From the NCBI GenBank assembly GCA_014529385.2, contig CM043950.1, positions 64,870,935 to 64,934,934 of the forward strand: a DNA stretch of 64,000 bases, read 5' to 3'. The DNA is from Adiantum capillus-veneris. Taxonomy: Eukaryota > Streptophyta > Polypodiopsida > Polypodiales > Pteridaceae. Shown here piece after piece: positions 1 through 11,228 of the stretch (positions within the stretch are counted from its first letter, which is position 1; every line of letters begins with the position of its first letter). The translations under genes and the position numbers were made by a program. The notes beneath the pieces are model-generated. The model did no database searches. It was not told where the DNA came from and saw only the letters and a program-made list of their open reading frames with translations.

Positions 1-215
1 TTTGAAATTCATATTGACGAAGGCAGTGCGCCAAGAAGGATTTCTCTTTTCAATAGCATCTTCCATAGATCCACATGCGTCAAGATGCACGCATAGGTGA
101 TAGTGTTTGGAGACAGGCCCTTGCTTCCCATCTGTTGAAAACAATCCAAAGCTCGTCAAGGACTTGGTATGCTTAGACAAGTACACCATGCTTGACGTAC
201 ATACTAACTAGTGTT
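1..215 (-). pseudogene. PPR protein fragment (decayed)
   Basis: Read on the minus strand, 161-215 gives a VSMYVKHGVL-like stretch and 1-119 gives an HLDACGSMEDAIEK-like stretch, both typical of PLS-class pentatricopeptide repeats (helical RNA-binding repeats of organelle RNA-processing factors). At least one stop interrupts the frame, and the fragment is cut by the window edge on one side and by the LTR-like repeat starting near 216 on the other. The same family recurs at 1.9-3.1 kb and 11.2-12.5 kb. It is a relic, not a functional gene. Confidence 0.6.
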
Positions 216-896
216 GGAAAGGGGATACACACCCAGAACACAAACAAGCACCTCTCTATAGCCCAAGCTATACACAACACCACCCCTAACCACTAGAGTT
301 CACCTTCAAAACTCAACATGATCACACACACACACACACCCATTTTGGATACACCGATGCACACACACGCTTCTCAAGAAATCTCCAAGACATTCCACAC
401 ACCCACAACCCTTGTTCCACACCGCAAACACACACAAGCCTGTGTGTGTGTGTGTGTGTGCGCGCACACACACACCAAGACCTCGGTTTGGGGTTGCACC
501 CAACCACACCGACACCAAAAAAACCAAGAAAAGCACAAAAGAAAAGAGAAAGGGGAGAAAGGGGAGCAGTGAATCACACACAAAAAGGGGACCAATGTTG
601 AGGTTCTCATTCAAAACACCGTTATGTATACAAAAGCACCACTATACTATGTAGGGCACACTTCTTTTGCACGTATTCTTCATAATTTTAAAAACCCAAA
701 ATAGTCATCAGCCTTGGCTTCCAAAAAGCTCCTACAAAAATGTGGCCCTCTCTTCGCTCATGTATCATTAAGCTCCATTTAGGAATTTTCTTGCATTATA
801 TACACATGGGCACACCACATTTAGCACATTTCACATGGGCTTGACACTTTGGCAACCCTCTCTCACTTCACCACATGAGAATCACCTGCTTGAGCT

Positions 897-927
<31 letters not shown>

Positions 928-1850
928 GGGGTGTGTGTCATGGCGCCACAACAACCCCTTTGGGCATAGGCCCTCTTCAAAAAAAGGATTGGGCGCCTAA
1001 GGGCTGCGTGGGAACCCAGGATGCCACATCAACACTACCTCAATTGACATGGATGGCAAGGGCTGATAGAACCACCACATCATCATCATCATCATAAAAA
1101 AACGCATAACGACGCCGTAAGGCACCAGTCTACGCATATGCAGTGCCCTGTGCCACTGACTCCATAGCCAACCTCCTTGAGAGCTCCATGCCTTATTTGA
1201 TACCTGCAAGCCTTCCCTTCTCCACTATATAAAGCATGAGCTTGTAGGTGGCCTCCTTGCATGAGGCTTACGTGACCTGCCAGGTGGCACTTGTATAGAA
1301 ACTCCCCTCCAAAAACTTCAAAGACAACCACCAAAAATTCAAAAAAACCTTTTTTCTTTTATGCCAACTTGGACCCTTTGCCATTCCCTGCTCAAAGCCC
1401 CAGTTCCTGAGCTATAAAGCACCCTTAAAACTCCATATTGTTGGCTTTGCGCTTATCTATCTTGGCCACTTTTTAACTTCCCAGGGCCCTTAAACCATTG
1501 GTCCAAAAACTGTAAAAAAACATATACCATTGTACCACCATCCTCTGGCACCAATTTCAACAACCCACATCTCACTATCAAGGCATCCGATTGATAAGAG
1601 ATCCCTTTCTGTCAGTTCCATACACTATCCAAAACCTTTGGAAATCCCATCAAGTTCCAAAAAATATCAGTTGGCACATTTCCCAAAGCAATCAAATCGG
1701 CTTAGAACGGGCCTCTGACAAACCTTCACCTGTCCATATCTTGCACATTATGACTCCATTTGATGAGCCATCTAGACTAGCTCCCTCGACACTTCAAGCA
1801 CTACATCTCTAAGCAAAAAACCAATCTGTCAAGCCTCTTTACTTGCCATC
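216..1850 (-). repeat. LTR-like repeat copy 1 (reverse)
   Basis: Starts TGTTGGAAAGGGG. Read on the minus strand it has the same landmarks as copies at 25.0-27.3, 28.3-30.6 and 51.5-53.5 kb: a conserved block around 1747-1790 (GATGAGCCATCTAGAC), a TATA-like box near 1222-1235 (TTTATATAG on minus), and a GCTATAGAGAGG motif near 251-265 close to its end. It also holds CA/GT runs (about 318-480), a CAT run near 1078-1095 and a 30-base G run. The ORFs here are low-complexity. The LTR interpretation rests on a gag-like start following copy 3; the right-hand boundary is uncertain. Confidence 0.5.
897..926 (+). repeat. poly(G) tract, 30 G
   Basis: Uninterrupted run of 30 G followed by TGGGG and a short GT run. 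It could fold into G-quadruplexes, but it is also a place where read or assembly errors are common. Confidence 0.85.
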
Positions 1851-1929
1851 CCACTTAGCAAGTTTTGGAGCCCATTTAGCCTAACAAACCACGTTAGACA
1901 TACACTTCAATTGCGCGTAGCCTTCCCTA

Positions 1930-2239
1930 AAACTTCAAACTTGCTTTAGCACTTTAGCCTGCACTTGTTGACACCTCAAGCACTGCACATAACATCTTCC
2001 TACATCTAACAACTTTGGTCGCACCAATGTGTTGGCTAAGTATATGTTTTTTCAAGTACCCACTATCACAAATATCAGCATGTATCCTACTGCCTTGGTA
2101 CAAATCCTTGTTCTTAGTGACAGCCTTTAAGTGAGTCAAAAAAGAAAGACTCATCTCTTCCTCTCCATGTTAGCTTGTGTAGTGGATATTGCTCTACCTT
2201 GTGAAAACAAAACTAGTGCTGCATAAAGAGAATCGAGTG

Positions 2240-2308
<69 letters not shown>

Positions 2309-3132
2309 GTGTCCATGCGGGTACAAAGAGTGCTTTATGAAGTACAACACATCTGGCATACATGTCAACCAAGGAAGCTCCACGTACACCATTTCTTTTC
2401 TACAGCCTCTTGCTACCAATATCATCATGAATCCCTTCTCCCATATCAGCATCTTGCCTAATGCCACATGCCTTCAAGATACATGAGTACACAATTGCAT
2501 TTGGATATCTGCTCTCTCTTTGCATCTGCCGAGAACAACCTAGAGCTTCTTGGCCCTGCCTCTGTCAAGCGTATCCCACAATCAATGCATTCCAATAGAC
2601 TACGTACATTGCAGACAGCAAGAACTTTTTGAGCTTTATGAAGTACACCACCTTTGGCATACAGGTCGACCAAGGCACTGCCGAGCACAAAGTTTTTTGT
2701 CAACAACCCCTGAATAACAATATCATCGTGAACTCTTTTACCGATACCAACATCTTGCATGATGCCAGATGCCTTCAAGCTACATGTGTAGGTGATTGCA
2801 TTTGCTCTCTTTGCATCTGCTAAAAATAGACTAGAGCTACCTGGCCCTGCATACCTTCAAGATGCACGCATAGGTGATTTTGTCTAGAAAAAGGCTATCA
2901 CTTTGCATCTGTTGAAAGCAGCCTAGAGCTTTTTGCCCCTACTCGTGATGTGGGTATCACGCAATCAGTGCATTCCAAGCGACATTGTTTCAAATAGTAA
3001 GCTCCTCAAGCTGCTTGAAGTGCACCACATTTGGCATACATATCAAACAATGCCCAACACAACAACTCATCAAGGACTTGTTGTGGTCGTATAAGTACAC
3101 CATACTTGACCGTCTACATATCGACTAACGTG
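1930..3132 (-). pseudogene. PPR protein fragment, interrupted by CACTA insertion
   Basis: On the minus strand 2458-2778 encodes GKRVHDDIVIQG and LGSALVDLYAKGGVLHKAQK, hallmark P/L/S repeat signatures, and 2151-2372 encodes MVDMYARCVVLHKA before running into a TG/CA array. Family members are organelle RNA-binding proteins. Stops and frame changes are frequent. The fragment stops exactly at the left CACTA terminus (3133) and continues at 11241, where TTGGCTAAGTATGTG resembles 2028-2045. Multiple partial repeats suggest several rounds of local duplication before decay. Confidence 0.65.
2242..2306. repeat. (TG)n microsatellite inside PPR relic
   Basis: About 32 TG units interrupting PPR-derived sequence, so the minus-strand frame reads into poly(Thr-His). 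Confidence 0.95.
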
Positions 3133-3144
3133 CACTACAAGAGG
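3133..3144 (+). repeat. CACTA left terminal inverted repeat
   Basis: CACTACAAGAGG, matching the inverse complement of 11229-11240 at every base; the TSD GTG precedes it. Confidence 0.93.
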
Positions 3145-3154
3145 CTATTCATAT

Positions 3155-3241
3155 TAGCGACGCTCAAAAAAAAAATCCCGACGTCGCTATGAGCGTCGCT
3201 ATAAGCGTCGCAAGTAAATTTGCGACGCTCATAGCGACGCC
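3155..3241. promoter_or_regulatory. CACTA left subterminal repeat array
   Basis: Several copies in both orientations of a GCGACGCTCATAGCGACG-type motif, including the palindromic core GACGTCGCTATGAGCGTCGC. In En/Spm such repeats are bound by the TNPA partner protein; by position and repetition these are the likely binding sites of the 9294-10603 product. Confidence 0.75.
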
Positions 3242-3330
3242 AGCTGGCCTAAAAAAATAACAGAGAGCGCCCAAAAACTCAGATCTGAGATCTGAGTTTT
3301 TCGGCGCCCTCAAGCAAGGAGCAGGTAACG

Positions 3331-3335
<5 letters not shown>

Positions 3336-3385
<50 letters not shown>

Positions 3386-3387
3386 CT

Positions 3388-3427
<40 letters not shown>

Positions 3428-3495
3428 AGAGGAAGGAGAGCCAGGTATGATCCTTCCCTCTCCTCACTCTCATGTTCCCTTCCCCTCTTTCTCTC

Positions 3496-3559
<64 letters not shown>

Positions 3560-3567
3560 ATAGTGTT

Positions 3568-3609
<42 letters not shown>
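3336..3609. repeat. Compound CT / CA / GA microsatellite cluster
   Basis: Consecutive arrays: CT 3336-3380, CA 3389-3423, CT 3499-3535 running into CA 3536-3560, then GA 3571-3608. Degenerate copies of CATGCATAAACAAAAAACG plus GAGAGGAAAAGAG follow to 3840. All ORFs here are microsatellite translations. Confidence 0.9.
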
Positions 3610-3613
<4 letters not shown>

Positions 3614-3844
3614 AACATAAACAAAAACGCACACACACATACATAAACAAAGAATGCACACACACATTGAGAGAGGAAAAGAGAGAGAGAGCATGCATAA
3701 ACAAAAAACGCACACATTGAGAGAGGAAAAGAGAGAGAGAACATGCATAAACAAAAAACCGAACATTGAGAGAGGAAAAGAGAGAGAAAACATGCATAAA
3801 CAAAAAAACGCACACACATTGAGAGAGAAAGAGAGAGAAACTAA

Positions 3845-3985
3845 TTTAACGTCGTAGGAAACTAATTAAAATTAAAAGACCTAAAGATCTAGCCGACGAG
3901 GAGTTGAACTCAAGACCTATTATTCAAGAGGGAAATGGCATAACCAATCTATTTTACTTGGCATGGGTGATAGAAAGGTTATACC
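3845..3985 (-). mobile_element. tRNA-derived SINE-like segment
   Basis: On the minus strand a tRNA-like head is visible: an A-box-like ATAGATTGGTTATGCC, then about 30 bases on a B-box-like GGTCTTGAGTTCAACTCC, as in pol III internal promoters of plant SINEs. The tail reads ATAGTTTCCTACGACGTTA-like, and that tail alone recurs at 4047-4075, 4757-4795 and 39785-39845, so the family is dispersed. It lies within the CACTA element, so it inserted after or travelled with it. No target duplication was identified. Confidence 0.45.
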
Positions 3986-4029
3986 ATTTATCTCTTTTTA
4001 TTGGCACACACATCCACACACGCGCACAC

Positions 4030-4714
4030 ACACAAGAAGAAGAGAGTTATAACGTCGTAGGAAACTATCCTAAAAGACGTTAAAGATTAGGTTAGATGTA
4101 GACTTACGTTAAATTAGTTTTAGGTTTATTTAAGTTAAATTAGATTAGATTTAGGTTTATTTTTAGTTAGATTTACATTTATTTATGCTAGATTTAGATT
4201 TTCATTATATTAGATTAGATTTAGGTCTCCATAGACTGCGAGCCTGCATGAAGCGGGTGAAGTAAGCCCTCAATGGAATATAGGGTATTGCTGCCTTCAC
4301 TCATGGTGGGTCCGTCGATCCAAAAGTACTGGTGAAATGTCTTCAGAAGATAGGGAAAAAGGTGGATCTTCAGGGCGGCAAGAGTCACTACATCCCCGAC
4401 AATGACCATCTAGACAACCTCTAGTCATTCAACAGCAACTTCAAAGTTAGTAACAAGAGCAAGAACGGTCCGAAGGGCCAATTGCTGTCGTCAGATGTGG
4501 ATGGAGATGAGGCAGCGTCACCGCTGGAAGTTAACTCTCACATCTTTAGTGATGAGAATGCCAACTCTTGCCGAGTTTAGGGTAAAATTATGTGTTAAAT
4601 CAGTTTTAAGGTTCTTATAATCCCTGTTAGTTTAGTTCTTTGTTTTTAATATAACATAATTTACGTTAGATTTAGATTTATGTTATATTAGATTAGACTT
4701 AGGTTTATTTAGGT

Positions 4715-4745
<31 letters not shown>

Positions 4746-5161
4746 AGAAGAAGAGAGTTTTAACGTCGTAGGAAACTATCCCAAAAGACGTTAAAGATTA
4801 GGTTAGATGTAGACTTACGTTAAATTAGATTTAGGTTTATTTTTAGTTAGATTTACGTTTATTTAGATTTACGCTTATTTACTTTAGATCAAGTCCACGC
4901 AAGAATTACTTACGGTTTAGGGTTTAGAGTTAGACGAACAGTGAAAAGATGTTAAGATGCTGTGAAGTGCTACAGCTAGAGAAGAGGCAAAGGGGTTTTG
5001 TCCACTACATGCAGTATCATGTAGACGTGGGTCTGTAGATTTCTTGTATCCACAAATATAGGTATTGACCAATAAAGACGAGATTATAACCCGGTGGTTC
5101 TGATCTCCGTGCACCTCTAGACCGAGGTGTGCAGGGATTGGACATGACTAGAGAATGTGAG

Positions 5162-5203
<42 letters not shown>

Positions 5204-5265
5204 GACGAAGAATGCCAATAGAATATTAAATTTGTTGTCCAGGTTATAAGTTTTTTATCCTCATT
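4030..5265 (+). other. CACTA 5' leader: AT-rich repeats and GA array
   Basis: Contains two related blocks (about 4045-4225 and 4757-4890), each starting from the AACGTCGTAGGAAACTATCC motif and followed by degenerate TTAGATTTAGGTTTATTT units. A CA array lies at 4721-4744, a telo-box-like GGTTTAGGGTTTAG at about 4914-4927, and a GA array at 5162-5200 just upstream of the transposase start. The promoter is presumably here; no clear TATA box was assigned. Confidence 0.5.
4236..4590 (+). pseudogene. Captured heavy-metal-associated (HMA/HIPP-like) domain fragment
   Basis: The plus strand reads CMKRVK-stop-ALNGI-stop-GIAAF and then GGSVDPKVLVKCLQKIGKK, matching the end of the CxxC helix and the C-terminal helix of plant HMA metallochaperone domains (family pattern CEGCxxKVKKAL...GxVDPxxLIKKLxKxGK). 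A one-base loss just before CMKRVK breaks the CxxC frame, and stops lie at 4263-4265 and 4281-4283. Downstream codons read a polar tail rich in K, S, D and N, as in heavy-metal-associated isoprenylated proteins; no CaaX end is seen. The central beta strands are missing, as expected for a spliced or partial capture. It sits in CACTA DNA upstream of the transposase, so transduplication of a host gene fragment is the simplest explanation. Confidence 0.6.
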
Positions 5266-8200
5266 ATGAGTAGTGACGAGGATGTGGGACCGTCCAACCG
5301 AAACACCTATCTCTCAACGAGGGTCTTATGTCCTTGTAATCAATGCAAGCATGCTGTGCGACGGACAAGACGTGTTTCTTTGCAGCACGTTCGCGAATTT
5401 GGCGAGTTTGATCCATCTATTATAGATCGAGTTGTTGCTAATTATAACTCATCGGACTCTGATGCTGGACAACAAGCAGCAATCTTGCAACCCAATAGAC
5501 GTGTTCGCAGGCGCTTTGGTCAAGCAGCATATGTGAGGCCACAAGATGTAGCCTCTGACAGCTCGGGGGATGATCATGCAGAGCACATTCCCAACGAGGC
5601 AATGTTTGAGCCCGAGATTGATGAAATGATCGAGACGATCATGGATTCAGAAAGGCTTATCTATGATGATATGAAAAGTGAAGCCAATACGCCATTGTAT
5701 AATGGAGCACGTATGTCTAGATTGAAAGCACTCCTGGTTCTTCTCAACATGTAGGCAAAGTTTGGATGGAGTGACACTAGCGTCACAACGCTTTTCAGGT
5801 AATCTATTACAATTAGTTTACTTTAATAAAACTCTAAATGTATAATGATCTGATAGATTTTTACACGATTGTATCGTATGTTTATGTTGTGTAGATTGCT
5901 TAAAGAGCACATACTGCCAGCTGACAATGTGATGCCAGATTCCCGAGATGAAGCAAGAAAGATTTTGCGAAACTTGGGAATGGATTACAATTCTATCCAC
6001 GCTTGTCCTAATGACTGCATTCTTTTCAGAGGGGAATACATAGACATGGAGAAGTGTCCGAAATGTGATTCCGAAAGATATCGAGTAGATCTCCACGGGA
6101 CAAAAATTCCACAAAAGGTTTTGCGACATTTTCCTTTGATTCCTTGCATCAAGCATTTCTTCGAATGTAAGTCCATGGCCGCCCTAGCATCATGGCATGA
6201 GGAGAATAAATCTTCGGATGGTGTGCTACGAATTCCTGCAGATTGCGTAGCCTGGAAACATATAGATGGAACATGGTCGGATTTTGCCAGGGAAGCTCGA
6301 AATTTGTGCTAAGGCCTGGCTATGGATTGCGTAAATCCATTTGGTCAAAGATCAACATCTTACAGTGTATGGCCCGTTGTCATCGTCAACTACAACATTC
6401 CCCCGTGGTTGACTACAAAGAAGGGGCACCTATGGCTAAGCTTGATTGTGCCAGGGCGATATAAAGTGGAGAATATGGATGTGTATCTTCGTCCACTATT
6501 GGAAGAGCTACAACAATTGTGGATTGGCATAGAGGTGGTGGATATGAGCCGGCACACAGGACGACGGAATGCTTTGATCAGAGGCATTCTAATGTGGACC
6601 ATGCATGACTATCCCGGGCTAACAGAATGCTCAGGTGATCTATTAGCACTCCTCACTCAGACACTGTAAATCTTGTTTTTTCCCATAGTTGATCTATTAT
6701 CATGTGTATACATGCAGGGCTTCAAACAAGCGGATACAGAGCATGTGTCACATGTGGACCTAGACTGAATGCACGTAGGGCGCCCTCACTGAAGAAGCAA
6801 ATCTACGAAGGTCATCAAGCGTATCTTCCAGAGAATCATGTGTTACGCGACGGCTTTTTGGGAAGAGAGCCACCAAGGATGTCTGCACAAGCATGGTTAG
6901 AGCAGAAGGAGATGTGCGATGACGGATTGCCTCCAGGGATGAAGAGGCTATCTCTATGGTACGAGTTACCATACTGGCCCCGACTCATGATCAATCACTT
7001 GCTCGACCCAATGCACATATTCAAGAATGTGGGTAATCTACTATGGGACCATCTGACCGGCAAGAAAGATACTTTGGGAGCCAGAGTTGACCTTAGAAAT
7101 GTGGATTGTATGGAGAAATATTGGCCGCAAACAGCGTCTGATGGATCGATAAAACTCCCTAAAGCACCATGGATTTTCACAGGAGCCCAAGAACGCAAAG
7201 TAAAAGAGACCATTCGATCTTTGCGGACCCCCACTGGCGTAATGCACTCGCTCCGAACGTGTTTTACTAAAGAAGGAAAGCTTACCGGTTTGAAGTCACA
7301 CGATTGGCATAAAATGTGTCAGGTACGTTCATAGTGGACTTTAATATCATTGCATAAAATATGGACTTTAATATCATTGCATAAAATATGGACTTTAATA
7401 TCATTGCTGCACATACTTTACAGTTTATTTTACCGGTTGCCATTGAGGGATGTTTGTCTCTCGACATCCGTAACACAATCTACAAACTTGCAAAGCTGGT
7501 GCAATGGATCTCACAAAAGGAGATCAACGTAGACTCCATACCATTCGCCAAACTAAATGCTGCGGAGCTTGTGTGCATGTTTGAGAAACATTTTCCTACT
7601 ACCATGCTAACCATTCAGGTGCATCTTCTTGTTCACATAGTTGATGAGGTGGAAATAGCTGGCACAGTTCATTCCAGATGGATGTTCTTCTTAGAACGTT
7701 TCATGAAAATGCTTAAGGGATATGTGCGTCAAAAGGCACGTCCGGAGGGTAGCATGGCAGAAGGTTGGTTGGTATCAGAGTCCCTAGTGTACATTGGAGA
7801 GTGGCTAGACGGATTTGATAAAGCCCGGGACACGCTATGGCGAACCATAGATGATGAGCGCATATCTGGGATTGTCATGTGCAATCTCGGTGTTGAGAAG
7901 AAGATGACGGAAGATCTAGAGGCTAAAATCAACCGATTTTGCATGCTTCACAATCGAGTGATGCAAAAGTGGATTTCACAATATGAGGATGCAAAGCAAG
8001 AGCGACAAAGGGCACGAATCGAGTGGAGACGGGGAAGACGACCACCGATGCACTATCCGACGGGTCTGGAAATCCTACCAACATTCATGAGCTTAAGATG
8101 GTTGCACAACCAATTGAAAAGCGCACAACAATGCGGTGACGAAGTGACTGAGGAAGAGTGGGAGTACTCTCGGGGTTGCGCGACCAAGGTAAGTTTGCAA

Positions 8201-8922
8201 TGTACGACTAGCTAGTGACTTTATTTCTAAACGTTTGAACGGCCACTCATAATCTTTGTTTGTTGTAGTATAAGTCATACACAATAGCATGGTGTAAAGG
8301 TCGACATTTTAGGGTGGAACGGATCGACAAAAAGCGTTTTACTCAGGATTGTGGAATCATGGCAAAATTTGAACAGTCTAGTCGACGACGTTCCTCTGAT
8401 GTAGATCCTGTGGTGGCGGAACTCACTTACTTCGACACGCTACAAGAGATTTTGAGGATCGATTACAGAGGATTTTTTGTCGACTTGTTCGACGTGCAAT
8501 GGTTCAAGATAATCATGGAGGGTCGCAACGCTACTGTGCGTAGAGGAGAGTCTAGTTTTCTTGAGGTGGATTCTACTAAGAAATGGACTGACCTAAGAGA
8601 CACTTTCGTACTACCCGAGCATTGTGAACAAGTAAGTATGTAAATAGTTAACATCCCCCTTTTACAAGTTATGTGCTTGAAAGCTCTCATGTAAGTTATG
8701 TGGCTCTGGCAGGTAATATTTCATCCTACAAAGTCTACATCAAACTGGTGGTACGTCATAGAGGTAGCCCCTCGTAGTGCAAGGACGTATGAAGGCTACC
8801 ATGTGCCAATCACAACGGCATCAATGGAGGAGATCAGAGAAGATGCTCAATCAGAAGCCGCTGCGGTGGTGCTAGACGAGCATCAAGATGCTACTACTCT
8901 ATATGGGGTGCATGCAGAGTAG
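5266..8922 (+). pseudogene. TNP2-like CACTA transposase, six exons, two in-frame stops
   Basis: Exons inferred from GT-AG sites and family alignment: 5266-5798, 5895-6634, 6718-7322, 7424-8188, 8269-8631, 8713-8922; together 3216 nt, an exact multiple of three (1071 residues), close to the usual TNP2 length. Order: cysteine-containing N-terminal transposase-associated region (CPCNQCKH); TNP2 core (NLGMDYNSIHACPNDCILF, CPKCDSERY, VLRHFPLIPCIK, STSYSVWPVV); LDPMHIFKNV; DUF4218 (LPVAIEGC, HSRWMFFLERFMKMLKGYVR, EGSMAEGWL); and DUF4216 at the C terminus (KGRHFRVERID, ILRIDYRGFFVDLFDVQWF). It would cut and join the element ends. TAG at 5752-5754 and TAA at 6310-6312 interrupt an otherwise continuous frame, so full-length protein is not expected. 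Intron 3 holds a 27-bp tandem repeat. Confidence 0.88.
7335..7407 (+). repeat. 27-bp tandem repeat (2.7 units) in transposase intron 3
   Basis: Unit TGGACTTTAATATCATTGCA plus TAAAATA at 7335, 7362 and 7389. The last unit merges into the splice acceptor region (exon 4 starts 7424). Confidence 0.9.
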
Positions 8923-9293
8923 CTACAAAATGAAACAGAGGATATGTGTTTAAACGGAGAGCTCTATATAGATATAGGAAGTTATGCTGAGTTATGCGAG
9001 GATGAGAGAGAGATCTCTTAAAGCCACAAATATTGTATTTGAACAATTTTGCTCCATGTTGTAAAAGCTCTAGCTCTCTAAGTACTTTCCATGGTGTATA
9101 ACGCTCTTTTCTACTCGCGCTCACATCTTTTGATTGAAAATTCTGAGTTTTCGACTTGCCTCTTCTATCACTCAATTCATTGCGTCATTGTATTTATATG
9201 CGTCATTACGTCATTGTATTTCATGGTCTTTGCGTCATTGTCTACTCTATTCATTCAATATTAAGTTTAAATATTCGTGTGTTTAATGCAGGT

Positions 9294-10603
9294 ATGGATG
9301 ATGAGGAGTTTCTTTCTTCTTTGTCACCGCAGCAGAGACAGTGGTACGTGGAGCGTCATCGCTCTGGCGCATCATCACGCGTTCCTACTCCATCCGCATC
9401 TCCCTCTCTTTCGGAGCATTCAACGTGCTCCGAAGCTTCGGCGTCGACGAGACGATCTTCACACTCGGCTAGACACCGGCGCTCTAGTGGTGGTGGTGGC
9501 GGTTGTTGTGAAGATTCTGCCGCCGATGCCTCCACACCACCTCGTGTTCGACGAGGCTCTTTACCCTCCCCTTATTTGCCCGCCCCCACACCAGCCACAG
9601 CATCGCCATCTACGCCAGGTTTTGCGCGGCTGACTGTTCCTAGCAGCTACACACCTCTACCTACTCTGCCAGGAGCCACCCCACTCGACACTCCTCGCTT
9701 CAGGGCCCAGACGCCGGTGGAGACACATGACGTCCGTACCCCCATCAACACGCCGCTAGAGACCCCTGCCGAGACACCCAGGTTCACGCGTCACCGGCCA
9801 GAGGGCTTGCCTTACTCCGTCGACTTCAGCGGCGGCATCATCATGGATGATGACGGGAAGAAGGTGATCTCGCGCATGCGTGGTCTTTGCTCTCAGCTGT
9901 TTAGACACTACATACTAAACAAATGGAGTGAAGTACCAAGTGATTTTAAAAACAGAGTCATCAGCATACTTCATGATGAGTTTCCCGTTCCAACACGGGA
10001 TCAGCACTTCAATGAAGACCTGATGAAGATTCGAATGCGCGAATACTGCAAACACAAGCGTTCCGAAGTGCAAAAAGCAATCAAGCATGGGTGGAACAGG
10101 CCAGATTGGTTGGCCAAAGAAGATTGGAAGAATGCGAAGAAAGCAGCGCGCGAGAATCCCGACAAGTGGAAGCAAAAAAAGGATGCATCCAGAGCGCGAG
10201 TAGAGGCAGGGAGCTCGCACCACTTGGGGAGTGGTGGATGGGCATCATTTGAGGCCGATTTTGTAAGTGTTTTCGCATTGCTCTTTATGTTAGATAGTTT
10301 AGGGTTTATGAGTTTTTTAATTCTAACATAATGAAATCTTTGTATGTTTTGACAGTGGTCGATGACAGGACGTGATCCCACACCGTACGAGCGCGAGTAC
10401 GCAGGCAGGAAGGGCTTAAACGCCCTGATGGACATTCTCAGTTCTCGCGGCGGCATGGTTAGTATTAAGGTTTACTCTTTTCTATTTTTTGTATTGTTTT
10501 ATAAATGTCATTATATGTTTATACTTACTGAAAGCTGTCTTATTGTCTTTTTTTGCAGAATCCGACAGATACGCCGCTTGGACGCGATGAGACGTCTGAC
10601 TAG
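9294..10603 (+). CDS. TNPA-like protein (Transposase_24 / Ptta-En-Spm family)
   Basis: Exons 9294-10262, 10356-10457 and 10559-10603, all phase 0 with good GT-AG sites; 371 residues, no internal stop. Start ATG (MDDEEFLSSLSPQQRQW) lies just after a possible 5'-UTR splice acceptor (TTTAATGCAG). Residues ~20-165 are Ser/Thr/Pro-rich with TPxET repeats, probably disordered. Residues ~190-320 carry the family domain: a helical segment (NKWSEVPSDFKNRVISILHD), a basic stretch (KIRMREYCKHKRSEVQ), RPDWLAKEDW, NPDKWKQKKDASRAR, and a Gly/Ser-rich GSSHHLGSGG. In En/Spm the equivalent product binds subterminal repeats and bridges the ends; here those repeats lie at both element termini. The original longer reading from 9156 is upstream intron/UTR sequence. 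Confidence 0.8.
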
Positions 10604-10977
10604 ACGACGTCAGTTTAGCCGTAGCTAGATAGCATTAGTTTAGGGTTTCTCATAGCTTATGTATCATGAGACGGATTTTATACGTCTTTTTGAACCATGT
10701 ATATTATTACATTTGTAACCGCAGTTCATTTTGCCAATCAATTCTTTATGCCTATGATGTTGTACAATTGTCATTATTACATTTGCCAATCAATTCATTT
10801 TGCCTATGATGTGTACAATTGTCAATTTTATGCTTGTCAATTTTGCAAACAATGCGTCTTGTGGGTGACTATTTTGGGTCTATTATCTATCCTTGCACTT
10901 TTTTTAAAAAGTGAATCAAGTACAATATGGTTGATGGGTGGCAGGGCATTCAATGCCGTGTCACCAAAAAAAAATTC
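10604..10977 (+). other. 3' UTR of TNPA-like gene, with imperfect tandem repeat
   Basis: No coding signal. A telo-box-like TTTAGGGTTT occurs near 10640, and a ~68-bp imperfect duplication built on TTGCCAATCAATTC and GCCTATGATGT spans about 10708-10840. Confidence 0.55.
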
Positions 10978-11215
10978 TCTCGGGCGTCGCTAAAACCGTC
11001 GCTATTTATGGCTCTGGAGCGTCGCTATAGACTTCCGTGTAAACGTCGTTATAACCGTCGCTATGAGCGTCGCTATGACCGTCGCTATGAGCGTCTCTAT
11101 ATAGTGACGCTTATAGCGACGCCTATAGCAACGCATATAGCGACGCTATTAGCGACGGTTTTAGCGACGTCGGGGGTTATAAAAACCCAGTATATTTCCG
11201 TCGCTAACAGCGTCA
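10978..11215. promoter_or_regulatory. CACTA right subterminal repeat array
   Basis: At least a dozen GCGTCGCTATGAGC / CCGTCGCTA units, first in one orientation and then, from about 11105, inverted (TAGCGACGCTATTAGCGACG). It is denser than the left side, the asymmetry seen in En/Spm. It contains TATAGCGACG runs able to pair with the left array. Confidence 0.8.
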
Positions 11216-11228
11216 CAAGAGCACACAA

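Noticed and set aside
3310-3819. Long minus-strand open frame of 169 codons
   Set aside because: Translation of GA/CT and CA/GT arrays and their degenerate flanks; no complexity outside Ser-Leu, Arg-Glu and Cys-Val repeats.
4905-4930. Possible interstitial telomere repeat
   Set aside because: Only two TTTAGGG-like units; more like a telo-box than a telomeric array.
10697-10993. 98-codon plus frame after the TNPA-like gene
   Set aside because: Comes from the AT-rich 3' region with a tandem duplication; no domain.
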